Assembly (NCBI GenBank): GCA_035274845.1
Contig: DATENU010000020.1
Coordinates: forward strand, 298,832-362,831
Length of the DNA stretch: 64,000 bases
Direction of reading: 5' to 3'
DNA from: Chthoniobacterales bacterium
Lineage (GTDB): Bacteria; Verrucomicrobiota; Verrucomicrobiia; Chthoniobacterales; UBA10450
This document shows, piece by piece, positions 33,201 through 40,980 of this stretch; position 1 is the stretch's first letter, and every line of letters begins with the position of its first letter. The translations under genes were made by a program, and so were the position numbers. Under the pieces are notes generated by a model. That model was not told the origin of the DNA and searched no databases. It saw nothing but the letters and a program-made list of their open reading frames with translations.

Positions 33201-33866
33201 ATGGGGCAATACGAACCAACTTCGCGACGGCCGATCGCGGAAGGGTTTCGTTCCACCGCCCATTTTGCGACCAGGCTTTGCGTCCGGCTGGGCGTTCATC
33301 CGGATTCGATTTCGTACGCGTCGATCGTCGCCGCGGCGCTGGCGGCGGTTTGCTTTTGGAAATCAGGGGAACATCCGTGGCTGCTTATCCTGGCGCCGCT
33401 CTTCTGCCAATTGCGGCTCTGGTTCAACATGCTCGATGGCATGGTGGCGATCGCGTCCGGCAAAGCGAGCTCGCGCGGAGAAATCCTGAACGATCTTCCG
33501 GATCGTGTTTCCGACGTGCTGATTTTCGCCGGCGCCGCCCACAGCGGCTGGATGAACCCGTTCCTGGGTTATTGGGCTGCAATTTTCGCCCTCCTGACCG
33601 CCTATGTGGGGATGTTTGGACAAGCGGTTGGGGGAGAGCGCGAATTCAGCGGAACGATGTCGAAGCCGTGGCGGATGGTGACGCTTCACGCCGGCGCGTG
33701 GCTCACGTTCGCGTGCCTCCGTTGGAACCACGGGGCGGTTCGCTTCGGAAGCTTGACGATTCTGGATTGGGCTTGCCTGATTGTCGTGGCAGGTTGCTTG
33801 CAGACCATGGCGATCCGGCTGAAGCGAATCATGGCGGCGTTGAAAGCGAAGTCCGCCTCTCATTAA
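33201..33866 (+). CDS. ynbA: CDP-alcohol phosphatidyltransferase family protein, YnbA-like
   Basis: A 221-residue membrane protein, first gene of a five-gene operon. The family signature D-xx-DG-xx-AR-(8)-G-xxx-D-xxx-D appears as N76 ML D79 G80 MV A83 I84 ... G93 EIL N97 DLP D101. The first and third acidic positions are Asn, and the Arg is Ile. The same N..DG and ND..PD pattern is, to my knowledge, typical of the YnbA-like subfamily rather than damage. It should transfer a phosphoalcohol between CDP-diacylglycerol and an acceptor alcohol in the inner membrane, but the acceptor is unknown. Stop and next start share TAATG. Confidence 0.85.
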   Translation: MGQYEPTSRRPIAEGFRSTAHFATRLCVRLGVHPDSISYASIVAAALAAVCFWKSGEHPWLLILAPLFCQLRLWFNMLDGMVAIASGKASSRGEILNDLPDRVSDVLIFAGAAHSGWMNPFLGYWAAIFALLTAYVGMFGQAVGGEREFSGTMSKPWRMVTLHAGAWLTFACLRWNHGAVRFGSLTILDWACLIVVAGCLQTMAIRLKRIMAALKAKSASH

Positions 33867-34819
33867 TGTCGCCACATCACGCGCTCGAGGACCCGATCTT
33901 CCGCGCCTATCTCTTCATTATTTCTTTCTCGCTGGCGGGCGGGGGGATCGTGCTCGGTCTTCTCCATTGGGGTTTCAAGAAACCACTCGGGCCGATCTGG
34001 AGCACCTATCGTTCGTGGCTCGTGATGGCGCCGATCGGCCTGGCGGTGCTTTTCGCCGGGCGGGTTCCCACGATTGTTGGCGTTACGCTTCTCGCCATTT
34101 TCGGGTTTAAGGAATTCGCGCGCGCCTCCGGGCTCTATCGCGACTGGTGGATGACCGGCGCTGTCTATGCCGGCATCGTGACGGTCGGCGTGGCGTCGCT
34201 CGTTTCGCATCCGCGCGGCGAGGAACCGGGCCAGGGCTGGTACAGCTTTTTTGTGGCGGTGCCGGTCTTCGCCATTGCGCTGATTCTGCTCGTGCCGATC
34301 CTGAGAAACCGCGCCCGCGGCGAATTGCAGCGAATGTCGCTCGGCATTGTTGGCTTTGTTTACATCGGTTGGATGTTCGGCCACCTCGGATTCCTGGCCA
34401 ATGCCGTGAACGCCTATGGCTATCTTCTCTATGTCATCTTCGCGACGGAACTGAACGACGTGGCCGCGTTCACCTTTGGCCGGCTTTTCGGACGTCACCC
34501 GTTGCGGAGCGAGATCAGTCCCAAAAAAACGTGGGAAGGCGCTCTTGGCGCGCTGGCGGTCTCAATGGTGCTGCCGTGGCTGCTGCGGTTTTCGTTCCCG
34601 GAGTTCGGCCCGTGGCAATTGATCCTGACCGGACTGATCGTTGGCATCGGCGGACAACTCGGCGACCTTTCCATCAGCGTGATCAAGCGTGACATTGGCA
34701 CGAAAGATATGGGAGGTTTGATCCCAGGCCACGGCGGCATTCTCGATCGGATCGACAGTTTGATTTACGTTGCGCCGCTCTTCCTCCACATGGCTGGTTA
34801 CTACACCGAATTGCGATGA
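33866..34819 (+). CDS. ynbB: Phosphatidate cytidylyltransferase (CdsA-like), YnbB-like
   Basis: A 317-residue protein with about eight membrane helices. Start at ATG 33866 overlapping the upstream stop; an in-frame upstream extension lacks similarity. The CdsA signature is intact near the C-terminus: SVIKRDIGTKDMGGLIPGHGGILDRIDS. It should make CDP-diacylglycerol from CTP and phosphatidic acid, supplying the YnbA-like enzyme. Since a housekeeping cdsA is expected elsewhere in the genome, this copy is probably dedicated to this pathway. The stop overlaps the acyltransferase start (ATGA). Confidence 0.92.
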   Translation: MSPHHALEDPIFRAYLFIISFSLAGGGIVLGLLHWGFKKPLGPIWSTYRSWLVMAPIGLAVLFAGRVPTIVGVTLLAIFGFKEFARASGLYRDWWMTGAVYAGIVTVGVASLVSHPRGEEPGQGWYSFFVAVPVFAIALILLVPILRNRARGELQRMSLGIVGFVYIGWMFGHLGFLANAVNAYGYLLYVIFATELNDVAAFTFGRLFGRHPLRSEISPKKTWEGALGALAVSMVLPWLLRFSFPEFGPWQLILTGLIVGIGGQLGDLSISVIKRDIGTKDMGGLIPGHGGILDRIDSLIYVAPLFLHMAGYYTELR

Positions 34820-35529
34820 AGAAATGGCAATACGACTCCGCCCAGGACCTCGACCAAACCATGGTCGAACGGCTCCGCCATTTTCCTCGTGAGCCGGACA
34901 TGCTCGTCTATGGCTTGCGTTCGCTCGTGGCGCTGATCATTCGGGCTCTTCTTCGGGTTTATTGCCGGTTCGAAATCGTGGGCGAAGAACATCTGCGCAG
35001 TAATCGCTCATTTGTTCTGGTCGCCAACCACTCCAGCCATCTCGATACCGTTTGCCTGCTCTCCGCTCTCCCGTTACGAAGATTGCACCGGGCCTTTCCC
35101 GCGGCTGCCGCGGATTATTTTTTCAAAAGCGTGCCGCGAACTTGGATCGCGACGGTGGTGGCGAACGCCCTGCCTTTCGCGCGCCAGAACCATGTCCGGC
35201 AAAGTCTCGGAATTTGCGCCGAGTTGCTGGCGAATGCCGGCAACGTCCTGATCATTTTTCCGGAAGGGACCAGGTCGACGAGCGGCACGCTCCAGGAATT
35301 TAAGCCGGGCATCGGCGCGCTTCTGGCCGGGCGAGACATTCCCGTTTTGCCCTGTTACCTCGACGGCGCTGCCCGGGCCTGGCCGAAAGGCTCCCGGCTG
35401 CCACGCCCGCGCAAAGTGCGGCTGATCATCGGCGCGCCGCGAAGCTATGGTGCGATCATTCCCGACAGGAATTCGAGCGCCGCAATTGCGGCGGAGCTGC
35501 GGGCTGCCGTGCAGAAACTCGCGCCATAA
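34816..35529 (+). CDS. plsC: 1-acylglycerol-3-phosphate acyltransferase (PlsC-like)
   Basis: A 237-residue acyltransferase with the four motifs in order: NHSSHLD (HxxxxD), FARQNHVR, FPEGTRSTSGTLQEFKPG (the glycerophosphate-binding EGTR) and a VLPCYLDGA segment. A weak N-terminal hydrophobic segment places it at the membrane. It should acylate lysophosphatidic acid or a similar acceptor. E. coli ynbABCD lacks this gene, so its presence between the YnbB-like and YnbC-like genes indicates that the phosphatidic acid for the pathway may be made locally. It overlaps the previous stop by four bases; the next gene begins two bases after its own stop. Confidence 0.92.
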   Translation: MKKWQYDSAQDLDQTMVERLRHFPREPDMLVYGLRSLVALIIRALLRVYCRFEIVGEEHLRSNRSFVLVANHSSHLDTVCLLSALPLRRLHRAFPAAAADYFFKSVPRTWIATVVANALPFARQNHVRQSLGICAELLANAGNVLIIFPEGTRSTSGTLQEFKPGIGALLAGRDIPVLPCYLDGAARAWPKGSRLPRPRKVRLIIGAPRSYGAIIPDRNSSAAIAAELRAAVQKLAP

Positions 35530-35531
35530 CC

Positions 35532-37406
35532 GTGCAAGCCACTGAATCCATTTCCGGGCAACCGACGCCGTCTGAATCTGTTGTAGGGCAACCGCTCCGG
35601 TTGCCATCGGAACCGCGATCGGCAAGCGGAGCGCCAGCCGGGCAATTCTTTTCGACCTGGGACGGCGTGCAGCTTTTTTATCGCGCCTGGATTCCCGCGA
35701 AGAAAACTGACAAAGCGCTCCTCCTGTTCCACCGCGGTCACGAACATTCCGGACGGTGGGCGGAATTTGTGAAAATGCTCGGCCTCGACGACGTCGCCGT
35801 CTTCGCATGGGACGCGCGCGGCCACGGCCGGTCGCCGGGCGAGCGCGGTTCGGCGGAGAATTTCGGCATGATGGTGAAAGACGTCGATGCCTTTGTCCGC
35901 CACGTCAGCGAACATCATGGCTTCGAGTTGCCAAACATGATCGTCCTGGCCCACAGCGTCGGGGCGGTCACCGCCGCGGCCTGGGTGCACGATTACGCGC
36001 CGCCGATCCGCGCGATGATCCTGGCCACTCCCGCGTTTCGGGTTCGGCTTTACGTTCCGTTCGCCATTCCGTCGCTCCGGTTGAAACAAAAATTCTTCGG
36101 ACCCGGCTTCGTGAAGAGTTACGTGAAAGCGAAGATGCTTACCCACGATCCCGGGCAGGCGGCGCTTTACAACGCCGACCCGCTGATCTTTCGCCAGATC
36201 GCCGTCAACGTTCTCCTTGGGTTACACGACGCCGGCACGCGACTCCTGGCCGATGCGGGCGCGATCAATGTCCCAACGCTGATGCTTTCCGCCGGCCGCG
36301 ATTGGGTCGTCAGCCTGGAGGCGCAACGAGAATTCTTCAACGGCCTTTCGTCGCCGATGAAAAGGATGCACGTTTTTCCGGCGGCGTTTCATGCGCTCTT
36401 TCACGAAAAGGAACGGGCCCTGGTGGTCGATCGTGCCCGCGAATTCATTCTCGAACGTTTCGCGGCGCCGCCTGCTCGGACCTCGTTGCTCGAAGCCGAC
36501 AAGTACGGTCATACCTGGGAGGAATACGAGCGCCTGAAGCTGCGCGGCGGTCCCCAGTTTGCCCTCGTCCGCGGCGCATTGAAAACCGGCGGACGCCTGA
36601 GCAAAGGGATCGACCTCGGCTGGCGAAGCGGTTTCGATTCCGGATTGACGCTCGATTATGTTTACGAAAACAAACCGCGCGGCGCAACGGCGCTGGGCCG
36701 GCTCATCGACCGCAATTATCTGAACAGCCCGGGCTGGCGCGGAATTCGGCAGCGAAAGAAAAATCTCGAAATCCTTTTACGGCAGGTAATCGAGCGCGTT
36801 CAGGCCAGCGGCCTGCCCGTCCGGATCGCCGACATCGCGGCGGGAGGCGGCCGTTATCTGCTCGAAACCATGCACCGCTTGCCGGAGATCCCGATGACGG
36901 CGCTGCTGCGGGATTACAAACGGGAGAATGTGGAGGCCGCGGCGCGATTCGCGGCCGAACTTGGCCTAACGAACGTAACCGTCGAGGTGGGGAACGCGTT
37001 CGATCGCTCCTCGCTGGCCGCGATCGAACCCCGCCCGACGATCGGCATTGTCTCGGGATTGTTCGAGCTGTTTCCTTCGAATGCGGAGGTGCTGACGTCG
37101 CTCCGCGGTCTCGCCGACGCCATCCAGCCGGGCGGTTATCTCATCTACACGAACCAGCCGTGGCACCCGCAGCTCGAATTCATCGCGAGAGTTTTGCGCA
37201 ACCGGGAAGGAGAGCCGTGGATCATGCGCTGTCGCACGACGGCGGAAATGGATGAGGTGGTCCGTGAAGCCGGCTTCGAAAAGATGACGATGGAGATCGA
37301 TGAGTGGGGGATTTTCAGCGTGTCCGTGGCGCGACGTGATGGATCGCCAGGTGGATCGCGCGCTCCGTCGCGCGATGGTGAGAATGGCGCCAATGGCGCA
37401 CGGTAA
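35532..37406 (+). CDS. ynbC: Alpha/beta hydrolase-methyltransferase fusion, YnbC-like
   Basis: A 624-residue two-domain protein starting at GTG 35532. The N-terminal domain (about 38-315) is an alpha/beta hydrolase: HRGHEHSGR, DARGHGRSPGERG, nucleophile elbow AHSVG with Ser142, and a late PAAFHALFHE histidine, as in monoglyceride lipases. The C-terminal domain (about 395-615) is a class I SAM-dependent methyltransferase with IADIAAGGGRYLLE and later GGYLIYTNQPWHPQ. E. coli YnbC has the same fusion. It could deacylate and methylate a lipid intermediate. Both ends look altered: codons 18-25 are encoded by a GTAG-type palindrome (35583-35605), and the last residues (GSPGGSRAPSRDG) come from another palindromic stretch. 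Confidence 0.88.
   Translation: MQATESISGQPTPSESVVGQPLRLPSEPRSASGAPAGQFFSTWDGVQLFYRAWIPAKKTDKALLLFHRGHEHSGRWAEFVKMLGLDDVAVFAWDARGHGRSPGERGSAENFGMMVKDVDAFVRHVSEHHGFELPNMIVLAHSVGAVTAAAWVHDYAPPIRAMILATPAFRVRLYVPFAIPSLRLKQKFFGPGFVKSYVKAKMLTHDPGQAALYNADPLIFRQIAVNVLLGLHDAGTRLLADAGAINVPTLMLSAGRDWVVSLEAQREFFNGLSSPMKRMHVFPAAFHALFHEKERALVVDRAREFILERFAAPPARTSLLEADKYGHTWEEYERLKLRGGPQFALVRGALKTGGRLSKGIDLGWRSGFDSGLTLDYVYENKPRGATALGRLIDRNYLNSPGWRGIRQRKKNLEILLRQVIERVQASGLPVRIADIAAGGGRYLLETMHRLPEIPMTALLRDYKRENVEAAARFAAELGLTNVTVEVGNAFDRSSLAAIEPRPTIGIVSGLFELFPSNAEVLTSLRGLADAIQPGGYLIYTNQPWHPQLEFIARVLRNREGEPWIMRCRTTAEMDEVVREAGFEKMTMEIDEWGIFSVSVARRDGSPGGSRAPSRDGENGANGAR
35583..35605 (+). repeat. GTAG-type palindrome inside the YnbC-like coding sequence
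   Basis: GTAG followed by the perfect hairpin GGCAACCG, CTC, CGGTTGCC lies within the first 25 codons of the hydrolase-methyltransferase gene. The GTAG lead plus hairpin has the same plan as the other elements at 40560, 42545, 48140 and 49725, though the stem sequence differs. The insertion keeps the reading frame. Confidence 0.55.
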
Positions 37407-38715
37407 GAACATCGAGCGGCGGAGCGATCGATCCACCTTTAAGGCTCTTGCGGCCTCAATCGGCCTCTCGGCGCTTTTCCTCATTGTTTACGGCTGGTGC
37501 AACTGGTTCACCGCGCACCGGGCCAACGTCCCGACGCTGTTCTTCGAGTGGGAGCGTTCCATCCCCTTTGTCCCGCTCATGATCGCTCCCTACATGTCGA
37601 TCGACCTGTTTTTTGTCGCGGCCCCGTTTCTTTGCCGGGACAACCGCGAACTCGCTACGTTTTCAAACCGGATCGCGGCCGCGATTCTCGTCGGCGGGAT
37701 TTGCTTTCTCCTCTTCCCGTTGCGCTTTGCTTTTGAGCGCCCGCACGCGGACGGCTGGCTCGGCGCGCTCTTCGATTGGTTCCGGGGACTGGATCAGCCT
37801 TACAATTTGCTGCCATCGCTCCACATCGCGCTGCGCACCATCCTGGCGGAATTTTACGCGCGCCATACCCGCGGCGTCTTACGTCAGGCTTCCAACATCT
37901 GGTTCATTCTCATCGGACTCTCGGCAGTCCTGACTTATCAACATCATGTCATGGATGTCGTGGCCGGCTTCGCCCTGGGCGCCTATTGCCTCTACTTCTT
38001 TCGGCAACCGGCTCCGCGCCTTCCGGTCATGGCGAATCGGCGCGTCGGCGCATACTATTTCATCGGCACTCTGATTGTTCTGGGCTTGGTTGTTCTTTGG
38101 TGGCCGTGGGGAGCGTTCCTGCTTTGGCCGGTGGTGTCGCTGGGCATCGCATCGGCAGCCTACTTCGGTTTCGGCCCGGTAGTGTTCCGGAAAGAGAACG
38201 GTCAGTTACCTTGGACGTCGTGGTGGGCGCTGGGCCCTGTTTTGTTAGGTCACAAACTCTCCCGCCTCTACTACCAGCGGCAATGCCGGGCGTGGCACGA
38301 GCTGACGCCGCGAGTGTGGATCGGCCGAACTCTCAACCGACGGGAAGCTGCCGCGGCCGTCCAGCAGGGAGTCACCGCCATCCTCGATCTCACCGCCGAA
38401 TTTTCCGAGCCGCCGCCATTCCGGACGATGACTTATCTAAACATGCCGGTACTCGACCTCACCGCGCCGACGACGGAGCAGCTCGAGGAAATGGCAGTCT
38501 TCATCGCGGAACAATCCGCCAGGGGCATCGTTTACGTTCACTGCAAAATCGGATACTCGCGGACGGCTGCGGCTGCGGCCGCGTATCTCTTGCGCGCCGG
38601 GCTGGCCGCGACGGTTCCAGAAGCGCTCGACCTGATTCGGGGCGTTCGTCCCACGGTAATCATTCGACCCGAAATCGTGGCGGCCCTAAATCGATTCACG
38701 AATGAAGCGCTCTAG
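37375..38715 (+). CDS. ynbD: PAP2 / dual-specificity phosphatase fusion, YnbD-like
   Basis: A 446-residue inner-membrane protein. The N-terminal two thirds contain six or more helices with a PAP2-type lipid phosphatase core: LDQPYNLLPSLHIAL (PSxH) and LTYQHHVMDVVAGF (SR.H-like, here YQHHVMD). The C-terminal 140 residues are a dual-specificity (protein tyrosine phosphatase-like) domain with VHCKIGYSRTAAAAAAYLL (CxxxxxR) and the earlier IGRTLNRREAAAAVQQGVTAILDL. E. coli YnbD has the same fusion. It may remove a phosphate from a lipid intermediate. Several in-frame ATGs exist (37339, 37375, 37384, 37393), all inside the end of the YnbC-like gene; 37375 is used. Confidence 0.88.
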   Translation: MVRMAPMAHGKNIERRSDRSTFKALAASIGLSALFLIVYGWCNWFTAHRANVPTLFFEWERSIPFVPLMIAPYMSIDLFFVAAPFLCRDNRELATFSNRIAAAILVGGICFLLFPLRFAFERPHADGWLGALFDWFRGLDQPYNLLPSLHIALRTILAEFYARHTRGVLRQASNIWFILIGLSAVLTYQHHVMDVVAGFALGAYCLYFFRQPAPRLPVMANRRVGAYYFIGTLIVLGLVVLWWPWGAFLLWPVVSLGIASAAYFGFGPVVFRKENGQLPWTSWWALGPVLLGHKLSRLYYQRQCRAWHELTPRVWIGRTLNRREAAAAVQQGVTAILDLTAEFSEPPPFRTMTYLNMPVLDLTAPTTEQLEEMAVFIAEQSARGIVYVHCKIGYSRTAAAAAAYLLRAGLAATVPEALDLIRGVRPTVIIRPEIVAALNRFTNEAL

Positions 38716-38947
38716 CTAATGTTGCACTGCAAAGTTGAGCCTCGGCCTGAAGGCAGGGAAAACATCGTGGGCGTCGCTTTTCCGGGATAATGCGATCGGC
38801 AGCTGGCGGGAGGAACTTCATCGGCGGAAGCCCAACCTCCTGGCCAAGGCAGCCCGGCGTTTCGCGCCGACGGAGTTTGTGCCCTGGGTTGAAAGCCTGT
38901 TGCGCCAAGGCCACACGCCAACTCACTCGTTGACACTCTTCATAGGG
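38716..38947 (-). other. Non-coding tail of a cassette, possible worn attC site
   Basis: No gene is supported. The minus-strand gene at 38949 ends with its TAA inside GCCTAAC, an R''-type box (38948-38954), exactly as at the canonical site at 39597-39720. A GTTRRRY partner is not clear: the nearest candidate is ATTAGCT at about 38714, and arm pairing is weak. This may be a long or decayed attC. The region also contains the small hairpin GGCGTTTCGCGCC. Confidence 0.35.
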
Positions 38948-38948
38948 G

Positions 38949-39587
38949 TTAGGCCTCTTCTGCTCCGCTTTGTTGAGTTTTGGTTTGCGCGATGCTTTTC
39001 TGAAACTCCGCTAGACGCGCCGGCGCTACATAAACATACTCAACCAAAGTTCGGAAGAACTTATCCATTTGCCACGTCATCGGGACCGTTACCTTCTGTT
39101 CAGTGTTATGAGCGCCGGAATTCCCGAGGGTGCGCAGGACCGATGTGATATCAACAAGTGTAGGCGGGATTTCCCCAGTGTTGGCGAGATGTTTGAGCCG
39201 AGTATGAAGCGTGCCTGACGGCACTTTTCTGTCGTCGCAGAGAGCTTCCAGAGCGCGCCGCATCAACACCGCGAAAGCATTTTGGGAAACCTTTTGCACG
39301 CGCTTGGACTCACGGTAGTTTTCAGCGACTATTTCCGGAATGGATTTATCGAGAGCGACATCAGCTGGGAAAACCAACGATCCGATTTCGCCAGCGTCGT
39401 CGACGCTCTCGTAAATACTTAGATCGCCACACGTCGAGCAGGAGAAACCGATATAGCAGGATTCGGGAGGATCTTCCATCGGCTCTCCTTTGGAGTTATA
39501 CCAATCTCCGATGTAGCTGTGGCGGAAGACCTCTTTGTGCGGGGTCATATTACCGCAGTGTGGACATACAAGGACTGGTTCCTTCAT
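38949..39587 (-). CDS. Cassette gene: DUF4145 (HEPN-fold) protein with zinc-ribbon-like N-terminus
   Basis: A 212-residue protein from ATG 39587. The N-terminal part has two cysteine pairs, VCPHCGNMT and FSCSTCGDLS, a zinc-ribbon pattern. The C-terminal region has AFAVLMRRALEALCDDRKVPSGTLHTRLKHL and the DUF4145 end VLRTLGNSGAH, where N-x-x-A-H replaces the active-site RxxxxH of catalytic HEPN proteins. DUF4145 proteins occur alone or fused to restriction and other defence enzymes. The stop codon lies in an R''-type box and the start lies ten bases after an R'-type box (39597-39603), so it is probably a single-gene cassette. Confidence 0.75.
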   Translation of the reverse strand: MKEPVLVCPHCGNMTPHKEVFRHSYIGDWYNSKGEPMEDPPESCYIGFSCSTCGDLSIYESVDDAGEIGSLVFPADVALDKSIPEIVAENYRESKRVQKVSQNAFAVLMRRALEALCDDRKVPSGTLHTRLKHLANTGEIPPTLVDITSVLRTLGNSGAHNTEQKVTVPMTWQMDKFFRTLVEYVYVAPARLAEFQKSIAQTKTQQSGAEEA

Positions 39588-39596
39588 CTTGAACAG

Positions 39597-39720
39597 GTCT
39601 AACGAGAACAAGATGAGCGACGGCGGACGAGACCGCGTGTCGAACGGAATAGAAGTGTGGAAGTCATCTCAAACTGAAAGCGCACAGCGGTCCGTCGTTC
39701 GCTCCATCGTAGGGTTAGGC
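39597..39720 (-). other. attC-like recombination site, canonical boxes
   Basis: On the minus strand this 124-bp element begins with GCCTAAC (R'', RYYYAAC) and ends with GTTAGAC (R', GTTRRRY). The inner arms read GAGCGAACGACGGAC and, as complement, GAGCGACGGCGGAC: the same pairing with one unpaired A seen at 18365. The spacers CTACGATG and CATCTTGTTCTC match those of the 17.0 kb and 17.7 kb sites. The stop codon of the upstream gene (TAA) lies within R''. It is the best evidence that the two gene clusters belong to one integron-like family. Confidence 0.72.
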
Positions 39721-40266
39721 CGAGGGCATGGTCATTGTTTTGGGTGCCGGATACAGTCCGGCTTTTACAGCGAGCTCATCTATCACGGTGAAGCAAGAAA
39801 GAATATCCGTCTCCAAGGTGGTCAAGTAATCATCTGTGATCACTGCTGTCCTAGGCGCGCCCTCGAAGTAACTCAGGGTCGCCTCATAAGCCTTGCCGTA
39901 AGAAACTCGACCATGTGTAAACGCGTTTCGGTAGCGGATGACTCTAGCGAGGAGGCGATCAATCTCGGATCGCTCGGCGCCAGAGATGGCGTCGAAGTTC
40001 GCTAAAATAGCGAGGAAAACACGTCGTTTCGCCGACATCGTGAAAAACTCTGCCGTAAGAATCGCGGCTTCAAAGAGCGATTGCTGCTCATTTGCCTGCG
40101 GAAACAGAAATCGCATGATAATCCGCTCAAGCTGCGACTCAATGTGAGCAGCGGCCAGGATGATTTTCTTTGTGTTCTCGATGAACGTCTCGTCCACCCG
40201 CGACACCTCTCCGACAGTTCCTGAAGCAGTCACTGTGAAGGAGCGGGGCAATCTGACAGTCTTCAT
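39715..40266 (-). CDS. Cassette gene: HEPN-like protein with RNxxxH motif
   Basis: A 183-residue all-helical protein from ATG 40266; a GTG at 40287 is the alternative. A helix pair with FIENTKKIILAAAHIESQLERIIMRFLF and a later VIRYRNAFTHGRVSYG gives the R-N-x-x-x-H motif that is catalytic in HEPN ribonucleases. The C-terminal part (YLTTLETDILSCFTVIDEL) is also helical. HEPN proteins act as RNA-cutting toxins or in anti-phage defence, often with a nucleotidyltransferase partner, which is not here. The TAA stop lies inside an R''-type attC box, and an R'-type box (40293-40299) precedes the start by about 26 bases. The HEPN assignment rests mainly on the motif and helix content. Confidence 0.6.
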   Translation of the reverse strand: MKTVRLPRSFTVTASGTVGEVSRVDETFIENTKKIILAAAHIESQLERIIMRFLFPQANEQQSLFEAAILTAEFFTMSAKRRVFLAILANFDAISGAERSEIDRLLARVIRYRNAFTHGRVSYGKAYEATLSYFEGAPRTAVITDDYLTTLETDILSCFTVIDELAVKAGLYPAPKTMTMPSA

Positions 40267-40292
40267 AACAGGAAATACGGCCGACACTAGTG

Positions 40293-40339
40293 GCCTAACG
40301 AGAATTAGGCGAAAGCGCGTGCACGTGCATGTGCACGCG
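40293..40339. repeat. Two hairpins with an R'-type box before the HEPN-like cassette
   Basis: 40293-40299 is GCCTAAC on the plus strand (GTTAGGC on the gene strand). With TTAGGC at 40305-40310 it makes a small hairpin around CGAGAA. The GTTAGGC box and the CGAGAA spacer match the right halves of the other attC-like sites, but the long arms are missing. 40316-40339 is a perfect 9-bp inverted repeat (CGCGTGCAC, GTGCAT, GTGCACGCG). This may be the remains of an attC that bounded the cassette cluster. Confidence 0.45.
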
Positions 40340-40512
40340 GATTTTCGAGGGATTAAGGAAATTGGGGTTGGGGTTGGTCATTTGTGGGGTGGGCCGGTAG
40401 AAGGGAGCCATGGCACCTCCAGATCCGCACTATACGCTCTTGCTAATTAATCACGAAACCAGGGAGCCACTCAAGATTGAATTGGCCGATCTCCCTTATC
40501 CGGGGCGCGCGG

Positions 40513-40830
40513 CTAATCGATCCGGTAAATCTCCGGTACCGCCGGTTTCTTCTCTTGCTGTAGCGACGGCGCTCTGTCGCCGTGGACCTGCTTCGCCTTC
40601 TCGTATTCCCGCTCGTTGAGATATTGCAGCATCTTCGTCGCTTTCTGTTGCTCCTCCAGGATCGCTCGGCTCACCTCCCGTAATTTCGTAAGGCGCGCGA
40701 CCGCGGCAAAACCTGTCAACGCCACGATGACCAGCAAGGCCACGGCCCACCACAGCGCGCTTTCTATGCCCCAAAGCGTTCTTTCCTGCTGCTGGAAAAT
40801 CGTCTCTCCGGCGAGGATATGGAGGAACAT
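40513..40830 (-). CDS. Small membrane protein with repeat-derived C-terminus
   Basis: A 105-residue protein with one strong membrane helix (about 25-45, SALWWAVALLVIVALTGFAAVA) between a short N-terminus and a helical cytosolic tail (LTKLREVSRAILEEQQKATKMLQYLNEREYEKAKQ). The following codons VHGDRAPSLQQ are encoded by a GTAG-type palindrome at 40560-40589, which is the same element as at 42545 and 49725. ATG 40830 is used; the upstream ATG at 40869 adds 13 residues. It diverges from the membrane gene at 40981. Function unknown. Confidence 0.55.
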   Translation of the reverse strand: MFLHILAGETIFQQQERTLWGIESALWWAVALLVIVALTGFAAVARLTKLREVSRAILEEQQKATKMLQYLNEREYEKAKQVHGDRAPSLQQEKKPAVPEIYRID

Positions 40831-40980
40831 CACCCCTTCTCTTTTGCCTTCCTCAATCGAAAATCGCAAATCGAAATTCGAAAATGAAGAAAAGTAACAG
40901 CCCGGTTACCTCCCCGTCAGACCGCTGGTGAAGAGCGAACCCGTATTTCTCCTCGCACTCACGCCGCGGCTCCTTCAATA

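Noticed and set aside
33278..33863. Extended upstream frame fused to the CdsA-like gene
   Set aside because: The extra N-terminal part is arginine-rich out-of-frame translation of the YnbA-like gene; the true start overlaps the upstream stop at 33866.
38735..39148. 137-codon plus-strand frame after the YnbD-like gene
   Set aside because: It crosses the end of the opposite DUF4145 gene and shows no protein pattern; the strand bias favours the minus-strand gene.
16358..40310. Insertion sequence or prophage as source of the attC-like elements
   Set aside because: No transposase, integrase or phage gene occurs in the window and the sites lack terminal inverted repeats with target duplication; the boxes fit attC better.
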